Shown here: positions 1-5,075 of the stretch, piece by piece
Position numbering within the stretch: the stretch's first letter is position 1
Layout of the letters: each line of letters starts with the position of its first letter
Assembly: GCA_014361085.1 (NCBI GenBank)
Contig: JACIWG010000018.1
Coordinates: forward strand, 1 to 15,569
DNA from: Nitrososphaeria archaeon
GTDB taxonomy: Archaea > Thermoproteota > Nitrososphaeria > JACIWG01
Reading direction: 5' to 3'
DNA length: 15,569 nt
The notes under the pieces: generated by a model
The model's input: the letters and a program-made list of their open reading frames with translations, nothing else
The model's database searches: none
Told to the model about the DNA's origin: nothing
Translations under genes and position numbers: made by a program

Positions 1-493
1 AGGGATATATTTGATAGCTTAAGCTTCTACCCCTCAACTGTGTAGCAACTTCTTTGCTCAAAAGCTTTGAAGAAGAGCCTGAAATGAAAGTGTGTATACC
101 TTTGTCGATGAGGTCTCTGACGAAAAATTCCCAACCCTCTAAACTTTGAACTTCATCCAAGAAGAACCATAGATCTTTGCCAACATTTTCAGGATGGATT
201 TCAAAGTATATGTTTAAAAAATTTTTTGCATCAGATAAGGAGGCGCCAGCAAGTTCCATAGATTCAAAATTAATGTGAACTATTTGTCCAACATTAACCC
301 CATTTCTAATCAACCTTTTTATCAACAAGAACATTGTATAAGTTTTTCCAGCCCTTCTTGGACCCAATAATGTTACAGCCCTCTTTATAGGCAGCTCCAA
401 TGGTATATTGATTAATCTATCCTTTAAGTCTCTTGGAAAAGGCCTTTCTTCAAAATCTCTTATAATCCTTATCCAAGTGTCTCTATCTATCAT
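1..493 (-). CDS. ATPase of the COG1373/DUF4143-type archaeal AAA family (partial, C-terminus outside window)
   Basis: The 164 visible residues form the N-terminal P-loop half of a COG1373-like ATPase. A Walker A motif GPRRAGKT lies at residues 44-51 and a Walker B LWFFLDEVQ at 108-116. A sensor-1-like SGSSS follows at 138-142 and an RGRS arginine patch at 154-157, after which the frame leaves the window. In this family a DUF4143 or winged-helix C-terminal part normally follows. The proteins are cytoplasmic P-loop NTPases, abundant in archaea, with no settled cellular role. The ATG at 493 is chosen because a TATA element on the minus strand sits about 26 bp upstream, giving a leaderless message. 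It is transcribed away from the DUF5678 gene and has no visible link to the tail operon. Family assignment is confident; function is unknown. Confidence 0.85.
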   Translation of the reverse strand, partial: MIDRDTWIRIIRDFEERPFPRDLKDRLINIPLELPIKRAVTLLGPRRAGKTYTMFLLIKRLIRNGVNVGQIVHINFESMELAGASLSDAKNFLNIYFEIHPENVGKDLWFFLDEVQSLEGWEFFVRDLIDKGIHTFISGSSSKLLSKEVATQLRGRSLSYQIYP

Positions 494-505
494 CGTCTAA
501 TAAAC

Positions 506-532
506 AGGGAAATAAATATAAAAAGTTTCCCT
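506..532 (-). promoter_or_regulatory. TATA promoter of the ATPase gene inside a 7-bp inverted repeat
   Basis: Read on the minus strand, an A/T-rich TATA element (about 516-525) is preceded by purine-rich BRE-like bases and lies about 26 bp before the ATG at 493. It is flanked by perfect 7-bp arms, AGGGAAA at 506-512 and TTTCCCT at 526-532. A symmetric site straddling a TATA box is a plausible operator for a dimeric repressor. That role is inference. Confidence 0.5.
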
Positions 533-586
533 ATTAATTAGGACAAAATGATAATGAGCTAAAATTTTTTATCACACAGAGGAATG

Positions 587-673
587 ATATCCTTTAATGT
601 TAGAAAACCTTATGGGCCCTAAAACCATACAGCCTTATCTGTGTCATTGCTTTTCAAGTATTCTGTGAGAACT
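587..673 (-). pseudogene. Decayed relic of a PfkB-family kinase gene 3' end
   Basis: This stretch matches the 3' end of the intact kinase gene at 1662-2561. About 31 of 34 bases of 587-620 match 1678-1711, and most of 629-673 matches 1752-1797. A gap of about 33 bases separates the two blocks. On the minus strand it still reads LTEYLKSNDTDKAV, against LTEYLESKDIKRAV in the intact protein, then GP and GF..TLKDI, with two in-frame stops. The similarity may extend weakly to about 560 (AAATTTTTT and AGAGGAAT shared). It is either the remains of a paralogue or an old partial duplication. The 5' part is not recognisable in 674-776. Confidence 0.75.
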
Positions 674-743
674 TTTTATCCAACATTATAAATAAACAAA
701 TATGTTAAAATAAAATTTGGCAGCAGCCTAGCGCAAGTTTCCT

Positions 744-757
744 GAAAAGCTTATAAG
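744..757 (+). promoter_or_regulatory. BRE/TATA promoter of the DUF5678 gene
   Basis: GAAAA (BRE-like, 744-748) followed by GCTTATAAG (749-757) is centred about 24 bp before the ATG at 777. No Shine-Dalgarno sequence precedes that ATG, so the transcript is probably leaderless. This agrees with archaeal promoter geometry. Confidence 0.65.
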
Positions 758-776
758 TAATTCCGTTAAATTCTAA

Positions 777-1025
777 ATGACGTCAAAGATGTCTGAACTC
801 TTTGCTATATTCGAGGAACATGATAGGAACTGGTCTTGGTTTAAAGAGCATTATGATGAGCTTGTGGAAAAGTTTGACGGTGAGTTTGTAGCAGTCTGTG
901 AACAGAAGGTTATTGACCATGATAGGGAAATTAACGTGCTGATGAAAAGGGTTAGGGAGAAATATCCTAAGAAGCATGTTCTGGTGGAATTTGTTAGCAG
1001 AGAAAAAATTGCTCTGATACTATGA
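777..1025 (+). CDS. DUF5678-domain protein
   Basis: This is an 82-residue soluble protein. Residues about 22-80 carry the DUF5678 pattern: a YDELVEKFDGEFVAV strand, KVIDHDREINVLMKRV, then a closing VLVEFVSREKIALIL segment. The family is small, mostly archaeal and of unknown biochemical function. It is often encoded immediately before a retropepsin-like aspartic protease, and that is the arrangement here: the next ATG at 1022 overlaps this gene's stop by four bases (ATGA). The ATG at 777 fits the TATA spacing and would be leaderless; an internal ATG at 789 is an alternative. No signal peptide or membrane segment is visible. The family call is made from remembered sequence pattern. Whether the protein acts with its protease-like neighbour is inference from gene pairing. 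Confidence 0.75.
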   Translation: MTSKMSELFAIFEEHDRNWSWFKEHYDELVEKFDGEFVAVCEQKVIDHDREINVLMKRVREKYPKKHVLVEFVSREKIALIL

Positions 1026-1470
1026 AAATCTTATGCTATTTTGATAATAGGTTTGAACCTCCAGCTCCATTCGTTAGAGCTACTGTTTGCATAGAAAACT
1101 TGAATATTAAGGAATCACTACGCTTTCACATTGATACAGGAGCGTCGGCCTCTGTCTTACTGGACAGGGATGCGAATATCTGGGAATAAATTTAGAGAAG
1201 CTGAAGAAGGCTGAAAGGAATATTGGAGGACTATGTGGACTAATCAACACCTATGTTATTGAAGATGCAACATTATTTTTCAGAGCAGATGATGGAAGTA
1301 TTGTTATGGAAAAATTGCCCCTGCTAGTTGGAGTACACGATCTACCGAGGCTTTCAAGTGAGGAGAGAACGTTAATTATGAGGTTGCCTTCATTAATGGG
1401 CAGAGATGTTATTTACAGGTTCAGGCTAGTTTGTGATAAAAGCAGAGACGAAATTTACTTGGAACGATAG
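1022..1470 (+). pseudogene. Retropepsin-like aspartic protease, interrupted by a frameshift
   Basis: From the ATG at 1022 the frame encodes 55 residues, including the aspartic protease signature FHIDTGASASVLLD with the catalytic D38-T-G. It then stops at TAA 1187-1189. The continuation is intact in another frame from about 1168 to the TAG at 1468-1470: GCEYLGINLEKL, a glycine-rich flap-like NIGGLCG, then LPSLMGRDVIYRF, the hydrophobic-Gly motif of retropepsin-type folds. Restoring one base (or removing two) near the GGGA at 1167-1170 rejoins a protein of about 149 residues. Possible causes are a real inactivating mutation, an assembly or sequencing error, or recoding. No slippery heptamer is obvious. 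Both parts look well conserved, so the lesion would be recent. It is the natural partner of the DUF5678 gene, with which it overlaps by four bases. Confidence 0.75.
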
Positions 1471-1661
1471 AATAACACCTAGACCATGTGCAAAAATATT
1501 TGAAAGTACTTGAAACCTCTAAACTAGGAAAAGAGATCGATAGGAGAAGTTGAGGATACTGAATTCTGTAACGATAGCATCAATAAATACATAAGTATGC
1601 AGTGAACGCTAAAGAATAGACTATCGTTAAAACATCAGAACATGATAAATTTTTTAGCCTA
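1471..1661. other. Intergenic stretch between convergent genes, with short coding-like remnants and an inverted repeat
   Basis: No complete gene is visible. A GTG at 1488 opens a 21-codon frame (VQKYLKVLETSKLGKEID...) ending at TGA. A second frame just downstream stays open for about 20 codons to TGA near 1613. The two together may be the remains of a small gene, but the evidence is weak. TAACGATAG at 1569-1577 and CTATCGTTA at 1621-1629 form a perfect 9-bp inverted repeat with a 43-nt loop. A T6 run at about 1649-1654 could serve as an archaeal U-tract terminator for the plus-strand pair. Confidence 0.35.
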
Positions 1662-2558
1662 CTAGAGGAATAATTCAATATCCTTTAATGTTGGAAAACC
1701 TTCTGGGCCTCTGAACCTTATCTTTAGTCCTGCTGCAATGTTTGCGAACTTTACAGCCCTCTTTATGTCCTTGCTTTCCAAGTACTCTGTTAGGAATGCT
1801 GCTCCGAAGACGTCTCCTGCGCCTGTTGGGTCTTCCACGTTGACGTCTATTGTGTCTGTTTCGAATACACCATTTTCATGTGAGACTATTACTGGATCCT
1901 TTCCCCTTGTCACTATACCTATTTTTGCTCCAGAATCTCTTATCAGCTTTAATATTTCTTTTTCTTTTAAGCCCACAGCTTTTGCTTCATCTTTCCCAAA
2001 TTTTACGATATCAACTTTTTCGAAAAATTTTATTAAACGTTCTTTTTCGAAAACTATACTTACTTTCCCATCTTCACCGACTTTTCTCATAATACCTTGA
2101 GGGTCCAGCATTAGAACACTTTCCCTAAACCTTATGGTATCCAAAAAATTTAATGTAACCTCATTCATTAGTGGCGATATATAGTATGCACTACATTTTA
2201 GATACTCTTTTGGAAGATCTTTGGGAGAAAGCTTTCTGGGAACATTATAGCAATTTTGAATCCTATCACCCTTTTCATCATAATTGTTTCTAAAGTATAG
2301 GGTTTTTGTTCCACATACTCTTAAACCCTTATAGTCTATACCCATGCTTTTGCAGAAGTCTATTGCACGCTCGTACTGGTCTTCACCTATACATGAGCAT
2401 ATACCAGCCTTCACACCTAGCTTAGAGAAGGTTGAACCAGAATATATTGGTGCACCACCCAAAACATTCGTGACACTACCCTTTGGGCTTACATTTTCAT
2501 CTAGGGAAAAGTGGCCTACAACAACAACCCTAACATTTTGGCGCATGGACTTTCGCAT
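1662..2558 (-). CDS. PfkB/ribokinase-family carbohydrate kinase
   Basis: This is a soluble cytoplasmic kinase of about 298 residues, the normal size for the ribokinase/PfkB family, which phosphorylates sugars, nucleosides or similar small molecules with ATP. Counting from the GTG at 2561, the substrate-lid GG is at residues 35-36 (VLGGAP). An ATP-site TRG is at 218-220. The second signature DPTGAGD is at 244-250, supplying the anion hole and catalytic base D250. The substrate cannot be read from the sequence. Three starts are close together: GTG 2561, ATG 2558 and ATG 2546. The minus-strand TATA element at 2579-2586 predicts initiation near 2555-2558 and so favours ATG 2558, or 2546 if that prediction is exact. 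It diverges from the tail operon across a 175-bp region. A relic of a second copy of its 3' end lies at 587-673. Confidence 0.9.
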   Translation of the reverse strand: MRKSMRQNVRVVVVGHFSLDENVSPKGSVTNVLGGAPIYSGSTFSKLGVKAGICSCIGEDQYERAIDFCKSMGIDYKGLRVCGTKTLYFRNNYDEKGDRIQNCYNVPRKLSPKDLPKEYLKCSAYYISPLMNEVTLNFLDTIRFRESVLMLDPQGIMRKVGEDGKVSIVFEKERLIKFFEKVDIVKFGKDEAKAVGLKEKEILKLIRDSGAKIGIVTRGKDPVIVSHENGVFETDTIDVNVEDPTGAGDVFGAAFLTEYLESKDIKRAVKFANIAAGLKIRFRGPEGFPTLKDIELFL

Positions 2559-2576
2559 CACATAAGAGCCAAAACC

Positions 2577-2590
2577 TATTTATAAAATAG
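2577..2590 (-). promoter_or_regulatory. TATA promoter of the PfkB kinase gene
   Basis: The minus-strand sequence CTATTTTATAAATA contains TTTATAAA (2579-2586). It lies about 24 bp from the ATG at 2558 and no ribosome binding site intervenes, so this is consistent with a leaderless archaeal promoter. Confidence 0.6.
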
Positions 2591-2684
2591 TTTTAATAAT
2601 TTTTATCCTATTTTATTATATTTTTGTTAAAAAATTTAATAGCACCCCTTAAGACATTTTTATGCAACAAATTTTTTTACCGAA

Positions 2685-2736
2685 TTTCTAAAAGTTTATA
2701 TAGCATATAGGGTATTAAAGTTTTGGATGAGTTAGG
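2685..2736 (+). promoter_or_regulatory. Promoter and short leader of the tail operon
   Basis: A strong TATA box TTTATATAG lies at 2695-2703, preceded by the A-rich BRE-like TAAAAG. It predicts transcription starting near 2725. The leader would be about 12 nt and carries GGATGAG, a plausible ribosome binding site seven bases before the TTG start at 2737. No equally convincing promoter was seen between the later genes, so this probably drives the whole operon. Confidence 0.6.
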
Positions 2737-4086
2737 TTGCCCCGTATTCTTCCGGGAGTAGAAATAAGAGTAGTAAAGGAAATCGTTCCGCAACAACTAC
2801 ATCCTGCGGGTGTGGTTGGGCTTATAGGAACCGCAGAAAAGGGAGTTTCTTTCGAGGCAGTGCCTGTAACAAGCTATAGGGAGTACATGGACAAGTTCGG
2901 CTCCAACACAGAATATACTCTAACAAGAGACGCTAGACTTGCATTCTTGAATGGCGTATCTGAAGTTTTTGCTGTAAGAGTGGAGGGAGAGCCTGGAAAG
3001 GCTGCTGAAGCAGTATTGCAGGATGTTAATGGTAATCCTGTGATGAAGGTTAAGGCAAAATCGCCTGGACCGGCTGGAAACAATATTGAGGTTGTGGTGA
3101 TGAAGGGTGCTAAAGAGGGAGTTTTCAGGGTGGAGGTTAGTGATGGAAAGGTTTCAGAGGCGTTCGATGACCTTACAATGGATTCTTCTAGTGAAAGGTA
3201 TGCGCCTAGTGTTGTTAGTGCAGAATCTAAACTTGTTTCTGTAGAAGACTTGAGTAAAAAGAAGGCGGTTGCAGTTCCAGCACCTGTAGAAGTAAAGTTG
3301 GCTGGAGGAACACCTGAGACGGTATCAAAGAGTTCTATAGAGAAGGCTTTGCAGGCTCTGGAGCTTGAGCCGGATATTGACATTGTTTTGGTGGCTGACA
3401 TTAGTGATCCAGCAGTTCATGCGCTTGTTGACGCACACTGTAAGAATATGAGCAGGGATGCTATGAACAGGATAGGTATAGGAACAGTTGCTCCAGGTGA
3501 AAGTGTTAAGGATATTGTTAAGAGGACTGAGGCTCTTGCAAGCGACAGGTTCGTTCTAGTGGCACCATATGGTGTTGCCGGTGCAGTTGCAGGCTTAATA
3601 AGTAGTCTACCATATTATGAGTCACCGACCTTTAAACCTCTAACAGGAATAGACACTCTTGAGAGAAGATATTCTCCAAGCGAGTTAACGGAGCTTGTCA
3701 AAAACGGTATACTTGCTGTGGAAATGAGAAGAGGTAGAGGTATTATTGTTGAAAAGGGTATTTCAACGAGCAAGGAGCAGATTAGTGTGACAAGAATAGC
3801 TGACCGTGCTGTCCGTGGTGTAAAGAATGTTGCAGAAAACTTTATTGGAACCTTGAATAGTCCAGGTGGAAGACTTGCTTTAAGGGAGAAGATAACAGAG
3901 TTCTTCCTTTCAATGGAGAGGGAGGGAGCTATTGTTCCAAGCGTTGACGGCAAAAAGCCTCCGTTCATGGTGGACGTGTACTCTTCTGAAATGGACTTCG
4001 CACAGGGTATTGTTAGAGTAGATATTGCGGTGAGGCCTGTGAGAGCAATCGATTACGTGTACGCAACAATAACTGTGGAGGTGTAG
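2737..4086 (+). CDS. Contractile tail sheath protein
   Basis: This 449-residue protein would form the outer contractile sheath around the tail tube. Its N-terminus follows the sheath pattern: PGVEIRVV, then P..GVVGLIGTAEKG and VTSYREYMDKFG (residues about 6-55). Its C-terminal third carries the conserved sheath core, ending GIVRVDIAVRPVRAIDYVYATITVEV-type strands (LREKITEFF onward, about 383-449). These donate the strands that link neighbouring subunits. The middle (about 85-190) is an extra surface domain. The start is TTG, chosen from the family N-terminus and the GGATGAG seven bases upstream. It is first in the operon and directly followed by the tube gene, as in Mu, P2 and injection systems. 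The final codons (GTGGAGGTG) contain the ribosome binding site of the tube gene. Confidence 0.9.
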   Translation: MPRILPGVEIRVVKEIVPQQLHPAGVVGLIGTAEKGVSFEAVPVTSYREYMDKFGSNTEYTLTRDARLAFLNGVSEVFAVRVEGEPGKAAEAVLQDVNGNPVMKVKAKSPGPAGNNIEVVVMKGAKEGVFRVEVSDGKVSEAFDDLTMDSSSERYAPSVVSAESKLVSVEDLSKKKAVAVPAPVEVKLAGGTPETVSKSSIEKALQALELEPDIDIVLVADISDPAVHALVDAHCKNMSRDAMNRIGIGTVAPGESVKDIVKRTEALASDRFVLVAPYGVAGAVAGLISSLPYYESPTFKPLTGIDTLERRYSPSELTELVKNGILAVEMRRGRGIIVEKGISTSKEQISVTRIADRAVRGVKNVAENFIGTLNSPGGRLALREKITEFFLSMEREGAIVPSVDGKKPPFMVDVYSSEMDFAQGIVRVDIAVRPVRAIDYVYATITVEV

Positions 4087-4092
4087 AAGTAG

Positions 4093-4494
4093 ATGCCAGA
4101 ACCTACCGTTGTTTCAGCAAATGTAAGTAGTGTTAAGGTTGATGGGGAAGTCATTCCAGGACTACAGTCTATAGAATGGAAGATTATAAGAAACAGGCAG
4201 AACGTGTACAATATTGGTGGAGACGAGAGAATTGGAGTAGACTATGGACCACTTTATGTGCATGGTGTTATAAGAGTACGTTCAACATATCCGAAGTTCG
4301 ATAACATATTGCTTTCACCTCTTCCAGAAGTCAAATCATTCCAGCTTGTGATAGAGTTAAAGATGAGGGGAACAACTGTGAAGACTATTTCATTCGACGA
4401 CTGCTATCTTGAGGACAAAACCTTTACCTTAGACGCGAACGGTGTAGGAATAAGCCTGTACACATTTACAGCAACAAGAGTCAGGGAGCAATAG
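4093..4494 (+). CDS. Tail tube protein
   Basis: This 133-residue, beta-rich protein lies directly after the sheath gene, where contractile tails encode the inner tube subunit. The sequence alternates hydrophobic strands (SVKVDGEVIPGLQSIEWKI; VHGVIRVRSTY; FQLVIELKM) and ends with DDCYLEDKTFTL..GISLYTFTATRV, a closing pattern typical of tube folds. It has no signal peptide or membrane segment. Tube subunits usually run about 130-170 residues, so it is compact but normal. GGAGGTG at 4077-4083, inside the last codons of the sheath gene, is the ribosome binding site. The assignment rests mainly on position, size and strand pattern, because tube sequences diverge fast. Confidence 0.8.
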   Translation: MPEPTVVSANVSSVKVDGEVIPGLQSIEWKIIRNRQNVYNIGGDERIGVDYGPLYVHGVIRVRSTYPKFDNILLSPLPEVKSFQLVIELKMRGTTVKTISFDDCYLEDKTFTLDANGVGISLYTFTATRVREQ

Positions 4495-4495
4495 G

Positions 4496-4867
4496 ATGAC
4501 AAGGAAACTCACCAAAGACATTATCTTAGAAGGAGCAGGAAGGAGAGAAACGCTATACATCAAGGAATATGATGCTGAAGTAACAATAAGGCCTCTAACA
4601 GATGGAGAACTCTCAAAAATTTTTTCGTCAATAGGAAGTGTTCCAGTAAAAGAGGATGGGACACCAGACTTTAGCAAAATAGATATTTCAAAAAATTTTG
4701 AGATATTAAGGAGAGCAGCCTTAGAAGGGCTCGTTGAACCAAAACTTACCCTACAGGATCTTGAGTCAATGAAGTTTGGTGTGCCAGAATATATTGGAAT
4801 GAAGGTTTTCGAGATAAGTGGTGTTGTAAGAAGCGAGGAGGAGGCTAAAAAAAAAGTTAGACGTTGA
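4496..4867 (+). CDS. Tail assembly chaperone, short form (gpG-like)
   Basis: This 123-residue acidic protein lies between the tube and the probable tape measure, the position of tail assembly chaperones in tailed phages. The body (EYDAEVTIRPLTDGELSKIF, RRAALEGLVEPKLTL, FEISGV) resembles the phage XkdN/gpG type in pattern. The start ATG 4496 is one base after the tube stop, with AGGGAG upstream. Its last codons are GAG GAG GCT AAA AAA AAA GTT AGA CGT TGA, so an A9 run sits five codons before the stop. The downstream frame is open through this run and continues as a second chaperone-like ORF. This product is therefore probably the unshifted form of a G/GT-type pair. Such chaperones bind the tape measure during assembly and are absent from the finished tail. 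Confidence 0.65.
   Translation: MTRKLTKDIILEGAGRRETLYIKEYDAEVTIRPLTDGELSKIFSSIGSVPVKEDGTPDFSKIDISKNFEILRRAALEGLVEPKLTLQDLESMKFGVPEYIGMKVFEISGVVRSEEEAKKKVRR
4847..4855 (+). promoter_or_regulatory. A9 slippery run joining the two chaperone frames
   Basis: Nine consecutive A residues lie in the frame AAA AAA AAA G. The upstream frame continues as VRR-stop. The frame reached by a net +1 (or -2) shift is open from 4830 and reads KLDVENFVKSPDG straight into the next ORF. A -1 shift would stop at once (TAG at 4858-4860). Either ribosomal slippage or RNA polymerase slippage could use such a run. Confidence 0.6.
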
Positions 4868-4874
4868 AAACTTT

Positions 4875-5072
4875 GTGAAAAGCCCTGACGGAATAGAGTT
4901 GGCCACTCTCTGCCTGGACTGCGGCTATAAGCTTGCGGAAAGTCCCCGAGATCTAACTCGGGACCAAATTCTTTTTTTGATTTCAGCCCTAGCATATCGT
5001 GCTGAACAGTTGGCTCAGTCGAGGCTTGCCGCACAAGGGGTGACAAGGATAAAGGTTGAGGAGGAGGAATAG
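4875..5072 (+). CDS. Tail assembly chaperone extension (gpT-like), probably made as a frameshift fusion
   Basis: Read alone this frame has a GTG at 4875 and 65 codons, but no ribosome binding site precedes that GTG. The frame is open back to 4830, so the coding extension begins upstream inside the A9 run. The joined product would be about 191 residues, ending in a helical segment (DLTRDQILFLISALAYRAEQLAQ). LCLDCGYKL provides a CxxC pair, possibly a metal-binding turn. In phages the G-T fusion is made at a low, fixed ratio by frameshifting and recruits tube subunits to the tape measure. The same layout here, immediately before the probable tape measure, supports that role. The alternative is one broken gene or an assembly error in the A run. 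The last codons contain GAGGAGG, the ribosome binding site for the next gene. Confidence 0.6.
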   Translation: MKSPDGIELATLCLDCGYKLAESPRDLTRDQILFLISALAYRAEQLAQSRLAAQGVTRIKVEEEE

Positions 5073-5075
5073 TGT

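Noticed and set aside
1738..2565. Plus-strand open frames opposite the PfkB kinase gene
   Set aside because: They lie wholly antisense to a well-supported kinase, have low-complexity hydrophobic or serine-rich sequence and lack start signals. They are shadows of the real frame.
494..2736. tRNA gene, CRISPR array or IS element in the left part
   Set aside because: No cloverleaf with a CCA or T-loop GTTCGA pattern, no regularly spaced repeats, no transposase frame and no terminal inverted repeats were found. The only repeat is the pfkB relic.
2874..3968. Two minus-strand open frames within the sheath gene
   Set aside because: The sheath family match is clear on the plus strand. The antisense frames are S/T-rich, as expected from the complement of its codons, and have no promoter.
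4875..5072. Independent gene starting at GTG 4875
   Set aside because: There is no ribosome binding site before that GTG, and the frame is open and sensible upstream through the A9 run. A frameshift fusion or a homopolymer error is more likely than separate initiation.
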